From a virus, in IMG/VR virus record IMGVR_UViG_3300007538_000180, positions 1 through 24,053 of that record: a stretch of 24,053 bases of DNA; one strand, given 5' to 3'. A program made the translations under genes and the position numbers. The notes beneath the pieces are model-generated. The model ran no database searches, had not been told where the DNA came from, and was given only the letters and a program-made list of their open reading frames with translations. Below, piece by piece: positions 14,621-20,771 of the stretch (its first letter is position 1; every line of letters starts with the position of its first letter).

Positions 14621-15357
14621 AATAAGCTTTGCTGTTTGCTATGTAGTATTTCATAGCTGTTTTTATTTAACAATATTTCATTTTCCCTTTTAGAGTTTAG
14701 CTTTATACATTCGCCCCATTTAGTTTTTAAATAATTAATCGTTTCTTGTTCTAATTTATTTGTCCTGTAATCTACTGCCCCACCTTTATTAGAATAATGT
14801 TTAAAAGAATTTAAGTACTTTTGGTACCTGATGCACCCATTAGCTGCAATATGCTGTAAAGTATAATCGTAATCTTCTTTTAACCTTAAGTTTGTGTCAA
14901 ATATATATTGATTTGGTTTTACTATTATAAAATCACCTACTATGAATTTATTATATTCTTTTTCCTTTAAAGCAAAAAATGGGTTATTAGTAGGAGGAAA
15001 TCCAGCAAAGTAATATATTGAATTTATAAAATCAAATAATATATCATTTAATACATCAATAACCTTTACATATTTATGCGTTCTTTTACCAGTAAAATCA
15101 TTTACCATTATATTTTCAAGATCATCACTTAACTGAATACATATTTTATTTAAATTGAAACAATGTTTTAAACTTGCGTTTCTACTATCCATTAATGAAC
15201 CTGATATAATAACTTCTTTAGCCCCATTTTGTAAATACATTTTTTTATCTGCTTCATTTTTTACAAAAAAAGTAACATTATCAGTACCTACTTTTTCTAA
15301 AAAATTAAATACATTTTCATGACGGTTATGGCTAATGCAAGTTATAATATATTCCAT
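14617..15357 (-). CDS. TET-associated-type glycosyltransferase B (GT-A fold), 246 aa
   Basis: Predicted to transfer a sugar to hydroxylated bases of phage DNA. The N-terminal Rossmann-like part has a GT-A style metal motif in IQLSDDLENI (about 94-103). TNNPFFALKE (about 123-132), IVGDFIIVKPNQ, LKEDYDYTLQHIAANG (about 158-173) and FKHYSNKGGAVDYRT (about 184-198) follow the order I associate with the phage TET-associated glycosyltransferases (TAGT). It shares NPFF, an acidic ED/DGE site, and a GG segment with the next upstream gene, so the two look like distant paralogues. Start and stop overlap both neighbours (TAATG and ATGA). Confidence 0.75.
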   Translation of the reverse strand: MEYIITCISHNRHENVFNFLEKVGTDNVTFFVKNEADKKMYLQNGAKEVIISGSLMDSRNASLKHCFNLNKICIQLSDDLENIMVNDFTGKRTHKYVKVIDVLNDILFDFINSIYYFAGFPPTNNPFFALKEKEYNKFIVGDFIIVKPNQYIFDTNLRLKEDYDYTLQHIAANGCIRYQKYLNSFKHYSNKGGAVDYRTNKLEQETINYLKTKWGECIKLNSKRENEILLNKNSYEILHSKQQSLF

Positions 15358-16127
15358 TACAATAATGTTAATTGGTTTTTAACTTTAGGAGTTATATACC
15401 TTAATCCAACCCCAGTATTTTTAATTGCACAAAATTTAGGATAATTTTCAACTAACCATTTATCAGATAACCTCTGTTTATAATCACGCTCTTGTTTTGT
15501 CATAACTTGTTGTATGCCCCCTTCTGTTTTTTTATTAGGTAACATATCTAATCCTATATAATTTAATCTAACTAAACTACCATACTTTTCAAAAACTTTA
15601 ATACATACTTCGCCATCTTCTGTTAATTCATAAGGGTTTGTAGCTTTAATAGTTTTATCATTTATAAAAACGTAATAACACGCTGGTAACAAACAATTTT
15701 TATAATGTATTTTATTATTCATAAAAAATGGATTGCTTACCATGTTTACACCGCCTAAAATAGTTTTTTTATCATACATTTCTTTTATTAAAATGTTTGT
15801 TATTGTTTTAATATCAGTATATTTTTCTAAAGTTTTATCATCAACCTTTTTTAAAAAACCCTTTACATCATCATCCATACCTACTATTATTTCATTATCA
15901 TCAAAATAATTTCGTATAAAATTTCTAGTTTGCTGTATACTATTGCTATTAATTGGTATTATATTAATATTTTTATCTAAAGTATTTCTATAAGCATTAT
16001 AACAATCATTATTTGTAAATATGAAAATGTCCTGTAATGGTATTGAATTACTTTGTAAAAATTTTAAAGTATTTTTTTTTAATATGTTTTCCCTATATAT
16101 ACTTGGAATTGCTATCTTGTATTTCAT
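15357..16127 (-). CDS. TET-associated-type glycosyltransferase A (GT-A fold), 256 aa
   Basis: Begins with a GT-A core MKYKIAIPSIYRENILKKNT; the metal- and nucleotide-sugar-binding motif is IIVGMDDDVKGF (about 80-91). Further family features are SNPFFMNNK (131-139), CYYVFINDK (150-158), an acidic ELTEDGEVC site (167-175) and NKKTEGGIQQ (198-207), the pattern of the TAGT family found beside TET/JBP enzymes in phages. It should glycosylate a hydroxymethyl base; sugar and linkage cannot be read from sequence. The gene starts seven bases after the nuclease-like gene and shares a TAATG junction with glycosyltransferase B. Confidence 0.8.
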   Translation of the reverse strand: MKYKIAIPSIYRENILKKNTLKFLQSNSIPLQDIFIFTNNDCYNAYRNTLDKNINIIPINSNSIQQTRNFIRNYFDDNEIIVGMDDDVKGFLKKVDDKTLEKYTDIKTITNILIKEMYDKKTILGGVNMVSNPFFMNNKIHYKNCLLPACYYVFINDKTIKATNPYELTEDGEVCIKVFEKYGSLVRLNYIGLDMLPNKKTEGGIQQVMTKQERDYKQRLSDKWLVENYPKFCAIKNTGVGLRYITPKVKNQLTLL

Positions 16128-16133
16128 TGTTCT

Positions 16134-16616
16134 TTATATTATTGCAAGTTGTGTATCAAATATTTCAAAGGCTAATTCAGCACATTGCTTTTCGTTAAGT
16201 AAAAAGCCCCATTCTTGCCCACCGCCTTTACTTATAAAACCACCAGTTAAATAAGGTTTATTATTTAAATAATAGTTTCTAAGGTCTTTTAGTGCAAATA
16301 TGTAAAATTTATATTCGCCTCCTATAACAAAAAAACGTTTGTTGTGTTCTTTCATTATACCACTAGGCACCTCTTCTTTATAAGGGTATGTTCTTTTTAC
16401 ACTAATGTAAACGTTCTTACTTTTACCACTTTCAAACGTTTGGTCATGCTTTATTTCTATACCTTGTGCGTTTTCACCTTTTTCAAATTGGTTTTCTAAA
16501 CTGGTGTGGTGTATTAAATTCCAACCCCACTCTTTGGCGAAGTATTCGTAAACTGTATCTTGAAATTTGTTTGCTGCTTCAGTCTTTTTTTTGTTTAATG
16601 GTTCTTTATTGCTCAT
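16134..16616 (-). CDS. PD-(D/E)XK nuclease-like protein in the modification island, 160 aa
   Basis: An N-terminal helix FQDTVYEYFAKEWG (about 18-31) with a Glu, followed by ENAQGIEIKHDQTF (about 48-61), where Glu54-Ile-Lys56 has the E-x-K form of restriction-endonuclease-fold enzymes, and NVYISVKRTYPYK (68-80) as the next strand. The layout agrees with a small PD-(D/E)XK domain, but the upstream acidic residue is not certain. It overlaps the dioxygenase gene by ATGA and precedes the glycosyltransferases, so it is co-made with them. It might cut unmodified host or rival DNA, or serve repair of modified DNA. Both are inference. Confidence 0.6.
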   Translation of the reverse strand: MSNKEPLNKKKTEAANKFQDTVYEYFAKEWGWNLIHHTSLENQFEKGENAQGIEIKHDQTFESGKSKNVYISVKRTYPYKEEVPSGIMKEHNKRFFVIGGEYKFYIFALKDLRNYYLNNKPYLTGGFISKGGGQEWGFLLNEKQCAELAFEIFDTQLAII

Positions 16617-17491
16617 AATGTTAAATATCCTGTTTTATCTTGTTTAATTTCTTCTAGCTGTTCTTTTGGTCCTTTGCATTTATACATATATTCACGATAG
16701 TATAATACAAAACTTACACGCATCCAGTCATCACTTCTATTAGTATATTCTGTATTACCATGCCATTTGTGTACATCAACAAAAAGCAAGTCGGTATTTT
16801 GCATATCAATCGCAACTGCATATTCAGGCAGCACAAAGTAACCACCATCGCAATGACCTTCACGATAAACTATTAAGTTTCCAAAGCCTTCTTGGAAGTC
16901 GCCTGCATCTTGGTGTACTGCTGTTCTAAAGTTTTTATTTACGGTTACAGTTGTAAAGCTAGTGTCTGCTATAACGTAGTTTTGATTCGTACCTAAAGCT
17001 ATTGCTTTTTGCCTTGCATAATGTTCAGGGCAAAGTTCTTGATACTTTTGGTCTATAAACTGTACAAAGGGTATGCCTGCTTTAAACTTGTTAAAATACT
17101 TTTTAGCAAATGCTGTTTTACGACAGTAGTGTATCATTGCACTTTTATCCATATAACCTACACTACCAGACTCAACTTTATTACCTACTGTTATATTACT
17201 AATGCTGCCATCTTTACGAATACGTTTGTGGCTGCTTCCACTTGCTGCTCCCCTACTTTCTGTTAGTTCTATACTGTCTTTAAATGATTCGTACCCTGTT
17301 TTTAATAAGTCGTAAGGTATTACCCCTTTACGGTACCTAAACAATAAAGCCCCAGTATAAGCATCGTAACCATCAGCGTCACTTGTTATTAGTGTATTAT
17401 AGTGGCTATCATCTAAATATTGGGTTTTAAGTTTAGCAGCTTGCTCATCATCAAGTACTCTTTTTAAATTATAAGTTTCCATATCTTTCAT
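16613..17491 (-). CDS. TET/JBP-family Fe(II)/2-oxoglutarate DNA base dioxygenase, 292 aa
   Basis: Predicted to hydroxylate the methyl of thymine or 5-methylcytosine in phage DNA using Fe(II), O2 and 2-oxoglutarate. The core is at about 175-265: FTTVTVNKNFRTAVHQDAGD gives the iron pair His193-x-Asp195, GFGNLIVYREGH and GGYFVLPEYAVAIDMQNTDL follow, and FVDVHKWHGNTEY supplies the distal His (His244, or His241). Arg258 in WMRVSFVLYY would hold 2-oxoglutarate. The spacing (about 50 residues from HxD to His, then 14 to Arg) and the wording resemble JBP1 and phage TET/JBP proteins more than other dioxygenases. A Lys/Arg-rich N-terminal half has GSSHKRIRKDGS near 85-96. The start overlaps the 72-residue gene by 23 bases. 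Confidence 0.85.
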   Translation of the reverse strand: MKDMETYNLKRVLDDEQAAKLKTQYLDDSHYNTLITSDADGYDAYTGALLFRYRKGVIPYDLLKTGYESFKDSIELTESRGAASGSSHKRIRKDGSISNITVGNKVESGSVGYMDKSAMIHYCRKTAFAKKYFNKFKAGIPFVQFIDQKYQELCPEHYARQKAIALGTNQNYVIADTSFTTVTVNKNFRTAVHQDAGDFQEGFGNLIVYREGHCDGGYFVLPEYAVAIDMQNTDLLFVDVHKWHGNTEYTNRSDDWMRVSFVLYYREYMYKCKGPKEQLEEIKQDKTGYLTL

Positions 17492-17687
17492 TTAATATTT
17501 TTAGTAAAAAGTCACTAAGGTTTCCCTTTTGTTGGTATTCCTCACCAAATTCAATTTTTATGCCAACTTTACAAAGTTTTTTAAACTTCCTTAGTTCTTG
17601 CGCACTAAAATATAAAATAGTAGTGGTTATTTCTGTTTCGTCTATTGGGCTGTTATCTATACCCCAGTCATCTTCAAATAGCTTCAT
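17469..17687 (-). CDS. Small conserved phage protein, 72 aa
   Basis: No family with known function. The middle reads TTTILYFSAQELRKFKKLCK (about 21-40), a strand followed by a basic helix, and then an acidic patch and the helix LSDFLLKILNERYG near the end. The C-terminal part could dimerise. The gene starts in an ATGA overlap with the RecE-like exonuclease and its end overlaps the dioxygenase start, so it bridges recombination and modification genes. Confidence 0.62.
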   Translation of the reverse strand: MKLFEDDWGIDNSPIDETEITTTILYFSAQELRKFKKLCKVGIKIEFGEEYQQKGNLSDFLLKILNERYGNL

Positions 17688-18445
17688 AATACACCTCGTA
17701 AAACGTATTGGTCTAAATCGTGTTCTTCTTTAAAAAAATAAACATAGTTATCAACCGCTTGATGGAACTTTTGTTCCCCCCTGTTTAAAAACTCTTCGCT
17801 TACATCAAATATACCTATGTCGGTACTACCTTTGTCAACTACTAAAAAAATAAACTTACTTTTATTAAATAACTTTAAGTATAACCACGCTTGTAAATCA
17901 TACCCATACTTGTCGGCACTATACCTAAAAGTATTAAGGTCGGCAGTTGTTTTAAGGTCTATAATAGTATCACCTTGTATAATATCAGCCTTACCCCTAA
18001 AAGGTAAACCGTTTATCATTTGTATAGCAGGAATTTCAAACTCTGACTTAGATAATAGTTTTAATGCTGCTTCGTTTCTTAATACAGCATCAGCTAACCT
18101 TTCAGCAGCTTCACGTTCTTTTGTTAAAAATACATGCTCATATTCTTTTTTGGCATCTTTATACTTATTGGTGTTTTTAGTAGAAGCATCTACAAAATGT
18201 AACCTATCTATTTTGTGTGGTTCAAGTATAAACCAATGAGCCAGCCTACCCTCACTTAAAGCCTGTGTATCGCCCCCACCGTATTTAATAATATTTCTAT
18301 ACGTCTTAGGGCTTTTAAGTAATGTTCTTAAACTACTGCTACTAAGTGCGTTTTTATTTAAATGCCCATAGTAAAAGTCATCGCTATACATTTGTGTGAG
18401 TATCTCAGTATGGTTCCAAGTATCACCGTTTAATAGTTTTATCAT
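17684..18445 (-). CDS. RecE/exonuclease VIII-like PD-(D/E)XK exonuclease, 253 aa
   Basis: Predicted 5'-3' exonuclease that makes 3' single-stranded tails for annealing by the ERF protein. Motifs of the RecE-like family in order: NKNALSSSSLRTLLKSPKTY (about 31-50), the helix GRLAHWFILEP (66-76), GLPFRGKADII with Asp154 (about 146-156), IIDLKTT with Asp163 and Lys165, and YGYDLQAWLY (180-189), whose Gln is typical of this clan. Length fits the catalytic domain alone. It lies 4 kb from the ERF gene, not beside it as in many exonuclease/annealase pairs. Confidence 0.85.
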   Translation of the reverse strand: MIKLLNGDTWNHTEILTQMYSDDFYYGHLNKNALSSSSLRTLLKSPKTYRNIIKYGGGDTQALSEGRLAHWFILEPHKIDRLHFVDASTKNTNKYKDAKKEYEHVFLTKEREAAERLADAVLRNEAALKLLSKSEFEIPAIQMINGLPFRGKADIIQGDTIIDLKTTADLNTFRYSADKYGYDLQAWLYLKLFNKSKFIFLVVDKGSTDIGIFDVSEEFLNRGEQKFHQAVDNYVYFFKEEHDLDQYVLRGVL

Positions 18446-18447
18446 AA

Positions 18448-18678
18448 TTATTTTCTTTTACCACAAAGTGGATACATTCTTGTATAATATTTAGTTCCTT
18501 TTTTAACAACTTTATTGCGTTGTAGTATTATATCAGTTTCTGCTATTGCATCTATTCTGCCATGATAACCGACATGTTCCCTGTCTGGTTTTTCTAATAA
18601 TTGAGTGCCAATAAGTTTTCCATCTACTAGGTATTCTAAAAAATAACCCATGTCTTCAAAAGGATTATAATAATTCAT
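18448..18678 (-). CDS. Hypothetical small protein, 76 aa
   Basis: Unrecognised. A short start MNYYNPFEDMGYFLEYLVDG is followed by a basic beta-rich part, GYHGRIDAIAETDIILQR (about 37-54) and KKGTKYYTRMYPLCGKRK. The late strands could form a small barrel or nucleic-acid binding fold, but I see no motif that decides it. It begins in an ATGA overlap with the 49-residue gene and ends two bases before the exonuclease ATG. Confidence 0.62.
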   Translation of the reverse strand: MNYYNPFEDMGYFLEYLVDGKLIGTQLLEKPDREHVGYHGRIDAIAETDIILQRNKVVKKGTKYYTRMYPLCGKRK

Positions 18679-18824
18679 AACTGTGTAAATTCTTGTTCTT
18701 CTTGGTATCTTTTTATTAGTTCCTGCTCGCAGCGTTTTCTATAACCATCTAACTGGTTAGTGTCATAAACAACCATTTCTAACTCTTGGGTTGTCATCAT
18801 TTGGTAATAATAATTTTCGTACAT
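18675..18824 (-). CDS. Hypothetical small protein, 49 aa, first after a promoter
   Basis: Starts MYENYYYQMMTTQELEMVVY and continues with a Lys/Glu/Arg-rich helix. The ATG lies 26 bases beyond the -7 element of the promoter at 18850-18880, and its TGA overlaps the next start as ATGA. No family recognised. The coupled ends and lack of any other gene in the 152-base gap support it. Confidence 0.55.
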   Translation of the reverse strand: MYENYYYQMMTTQELEMVVYDTNQLDGYRKRCEQELIKRYQEEQEFTQL

Positions 18825-18849
18825 TGTTCTTTAGTTTAAAATTATATGT

Positions 18850-18880
18850 TAAAGGTAATAAACATTTTTTTAATATACAA
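18850..18880 (-). promoter_or_regulatory. Promoter for the exonuclease/modification operon, TTG-N20-TACCTTTA
   Basis: The transcribed strand has TTG (18880-18878), 20 bases, then TACCTTTA (18857-18850), one base off TAnnTTTG. The -33 lies directly after the stop of the 38-residue gene. It would start the run of genes from the 49-residue ORF through RecE-like exonuclease, dioxygenase, glycosyltransferases, DnaA-like protein and terminase; no further clear promoter lies before 12363. Confidence 0.6.
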
Positions 18881-18997
18881 CTAATTATTTTTAAAAACTT
18901 TTTCTTCTAGTGCTTTTATTTTTTCTAAAGCCACTACTAAAGCCTGCTGCGTTAACTTTAAGTCATAACGCATTTTAACAAGTTCAGCTTCTTTCAT
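18881..18997 (-). CDS. Coiled-coil microprotein, 38 aa
   Basis: Reads MKEAELVKMRYDLKLTQQAL then VVALEKIKALEEKVFKNN, a near-perfect amphipathic helix with heptad-like Leu/Val/Ile spacing, so a short coiled coil or leucine-zipper type peptide. It starts 14 bases inside the end of the 48-residue gene upstream. Function unknown; small coiled coils in phages often bind and modulate a larger partner. Confidence 0.5.
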   Translation of the reverse strand: MKEAELVKMRYDLKLTQQALVVALEKIKALEEKVFKNN

Positions 18998-19130
18998 CCT
19001 TATATATTTGTGAGCATACTGCAAAACGTTGGTCACGGTCTTTAAATTCTTTAACCATGTTTTTATCTAACATACATCTATTAGTAAATTCTTTTTGTGA
19101 TTCTGCTGGGTTTGGTTTTGGTAAAGGCAT
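18984..19130 (-). CDS. Small conserved phage protein with RC...QRFAVC motif, 48 aa
   Basis: Starts MPLPKPNPAESQKEFTNRCM and continues VKEFKDRDQRFAVCSQIY. The pattern F..RCM.D..M..EF.D..QR.AVC.SQ recurs in small phage proteins and in segments of phage structural proteins; the two Cys, at 19 and 39, could bind a metal or pair. The ATG overlaps the stop of the 60-residue gene as TAATG. No function is known to me. Confidence 0.62.
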   Translation of the reverse strand: MPLPKPNPAESQKEFTNRCMLDKNMVKEFKDRDQRFAVCSQIYKDERS

Positions 19131-19312
19131 TATTTTTGTTTTTTAATTTTATCAATGTAAATTATTGCTTCCATCAATTGCATTTGCAATTCATTTAAAT
19201 ATTTATAAAAGCCATCAGGGTTGTCGTATTTAACATCATCAAACTTTTTATAAGTTATATCTATATTTTTAGCTTCCATTAATTCGTGCCATTTGGTAAC
19301 GCTGTCGCTCAT
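19130..19312 (-). CDS. Hypothetical small protein, 60 aa
   Basis: Mostly helical and charged, with a C-terminal helix ELQMQLMEAIIYIDKIKKQK that could pack against a partner. It starts in an ATGA overlap with the 104-residue gene. No family recognised; there is no membrane or cysteine feature. Confidence 0.58.
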   Translation of the reverse strand: MSDSVTKWHELMEAKNIDITYKKFDDVKYDNPDGFYKYLNELQMQLMEAIIYIDKIKKQK

Positions 19313-19623
19313 AGCCCTAGTTCTTTTTTTAGTTTTAATTCTTTTAATTCTTTTTCTAAAGTAGCAACTTTTTCCTCTGCTGTTCTTGCTCGTGTTACCG
19401 CCCTTATTTTATCGCTACGGTATTCGCTCAATGATTGTTCGTAAAACCTTTCATTTACTATAAGGTTGTGTACATAAAAACCCAGTTCTTGCCATGCGTA
19501 ATACATATTATTGATAGCTTCGCTTTCTGGTTTGGCTTGTCTTGCTTTAACAATATACTCACCAACTAAGTTAAAGTTAGTATAGTATTCCGCTTCTTTT
19601 AAGTTGTTAATTTTTTTGTTCAT
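19309..19623 (-). CDS. Hypothetical coiled-coil phage protein, 104 aa
   Basis: The first half (EYIVKARQAKPESEAINNMY and AWQELGFYVHNLIVNERFYE) is helical with aromatic residues. The last 30 residues, from RARTAEEKVATLEKELKELK, form a clear coiled coil. Similar proteins are common in replication regions of flavobacterial phages but have no role known to me. It has an A-rich leader (AAAACAAAACAAACA) that is probably its ribosome binding region. Confidence 0.65.
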   Translation of the reverse strand: MNKKINNLKEAEYYTNFNLVGEYIVKARQAKPESEAINNMYYAWQELGFYVHNLIVNERFYEQSLSEYRSDKIRAVTRARTAEEKVATLEKELKELKLKKELGL

Positions 19624-19636
19624 TGTTTGTTTTGTT

Positions 19637-20044
19637 TTAAAGATACTGATTGTATATCATACTAAGGTCTTTCCATACCACGCTGGCAAAGCTGCAAGGT
19701 GTACAACTTACCTGCGTTTTAAATACCCTTTCATATATTTTTTTATATGTTTCCTGTTCATCAGGTGTAAACTTATTCTTTTTAGTATCTACTGCCATTT
19801 TAATTAAATCAAACTCAGCTTCCGTTAAGCATTCAGGTTTTTTATACCTAAACATTTGATTCAGCTTTTGTTTGCGTTCATCACAACCGCAGTCTTCACC
19901 TGCAATAAATTTAACTGCTTTTTTTATACCTGTGGCTTCTGTAATTTTTTCTACAGTATCGCCCAGACCCTCGCTTGCTTTAGCATGGTTCTTTTTCCAA
20001 TTTCTGTAAGCCTTGCTTCTTTTGTCGCCATTAAATTCTGTCAT
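19637..20044 (-). CDS. Conserved flavobacterial phage protein with CGCDER and CTPC motifs, 135 aa
   Basis: A basic N-terminus (KRSKAYRNWKKNHAK, about 8-22) is followed by GLGDTVEKITEATGIKKAVK (27-46), FIAGEDCGCDERKQKLNQMF (47-66), KKPECLTEAEFDLI and, near the end, VSCTPCSFASVVWKDL. The CGCDER/C/CTPC cysteines could form a zinc site. It overlaps the sigma factor gene by 14 bases, and both are probably translated together. I recognise the family as recurrent in Bacteroidota phages but know no function; a DNA- or RNA-polymerase-associated role beside a sigma factor is a guess. Confidence 0.68.
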   Translation of the reverse strand: MTEFNGDKRSKAYRNWKKNHAKASEGLGDTVEKITEATGIKKAVKFIAGEDCGCDERKQKLNQMFRYKKPECLTEAEFDLIKMAVDTKKNKFTPDEQETYKKIYERVFKTQVSCTPCSFASVVWKDLSMIYNQYL

Positions 20045-20579
20045 AATCTAAATTTTTATAATCTTCGTAATCTTCTTTAAACGTTTCCCTTAATTCATCT
20101 TTAGCTTGTTTAAGCGTATTAAATATACTTACCCAGCTTATATTAGTTTCGTTAGCTATACCCCTAATACTTAAATCGGTATCTCTGTACAAAGTAAATA
20201 ACTTTTTTTCATACCAACGCCAGTTTTCAATATGCTGGTCTATCATTTGGCAAATTTTGTTAAAAGCTATTTCCTCATCCATTTGCGTATCGTCTGGAAT
20301 TTGGTAGGTAAAGTCATCATCGTCGATAGAAACTTTAACAACTTTTCTTTTACTATTATAATATTGGTAATACAAAGAACGAAGAGTAAAATACATATAC
20401 CCACGACTAACGATACCATCTGCAATAATCTTAGTTTCGTCTGCATATTTATATAAAACTATGTAACATTCTTGTACCAAATCTTCAGCGTAATCATACT
20501 CACCAAAGCTATTTATTATTTTTATCCACTCTTTATGTCTTTCGGCTACTTTTGCAAGCCATCCAATGGGTTTATCCAT
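20031..20579 (-). CDS. Phage sigma-70-like (ECF-size) RNA polymerase sigma factor, 182 aa
   Basis: Expected to bind host RNA polymerase and direct it to phage promoters. Region 2 is seen at about 28-75: EYDYAEDLVQECYIVLYKY then a helix RGYMYFTLRSLYYQYYNSKR that would melt and read -10. An acidic linker (IDDDDFTYQIPDD) follows. Region 4 is the C-terminal HTH at about 125-165: KLFTLYRDTDLSIRGIANET then ISWVSIFNTLKQAKDELRE. There is no anti-sigma gene next to it unless the overlapping membrane protein plays that part. Its first 34 bases overlap that membrane protein gene. Confidence 0.8.
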   Translation of the reverse strand: MDKPIGWLAKVAERHKEWIKIINSFGEYDYAEDLVQECYIVLYKYADETKIIADGIVSRGYMYFTLRSLYYQYYNSKRKVVKVSIDDDDFTYQIPDDTQMDEEIAFNKICQMIDQHIENWRWYEKKLFTLYRDTDLSIRGIANETNISWVSIFNTLKQAKDELRETFKEDYEDYKNLDYDRI

Positions 20580-20770
20580 ATCACAGTAATACTAATTACA
20601 CCTATAACGCATTGCAGCGTAAATTCATCTTCTTCTTCGTATTGTTCTTTGTGATATAAAAAACCAAACATAATACCAACGACTGGGCTTAATATAACCT
20701 CAGCTTTTTTTATTTGTGCTATAATTAAAAATAATAAGCACACTAACAGCAAAACCCCAATCATTATCAT
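20546..20770 (-). CDS. Small membrane protein overlapping the sigma factor gene, 74 aa
   Basis: Two or three membrane segments: IGVLLLVCLLFLIIAQI (about 4-20), ILSPVVGIMFGFLY (about 26-39) and LQCVIGVISITVIWI (about 52-66), separated by the acidic loop KEQYEEEDEF. No family is recognised. The gene ends 34 bases inside the sigma factor gene in another frame. It could be a holin-like, anti-sigma-like or superinfection-related protein; only the membrane location is supported. Confidence 0.65.
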   Translation of the reverse strand: MIMIGVLLLVCLLFLIIAQIKKAEVILSPVVGIMFGFLYHKEQYEEEDEFTLQCVIGVISITVIWINPLDGLQK

Positions 20771-20771
20771 T

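Noticed and set aside
16613-17491. 292-residue dioxygenase as a prolyl hydroxylase or PhyH-type enzyme
   Set aside because: HxD...H...R is shared by all these families, but the wording around VHQDAGDF, FGNLIVY, and VDVHKWHGNTEY and the adjacent TET-associated-type glycosyltransferases fit TET/JBP better.
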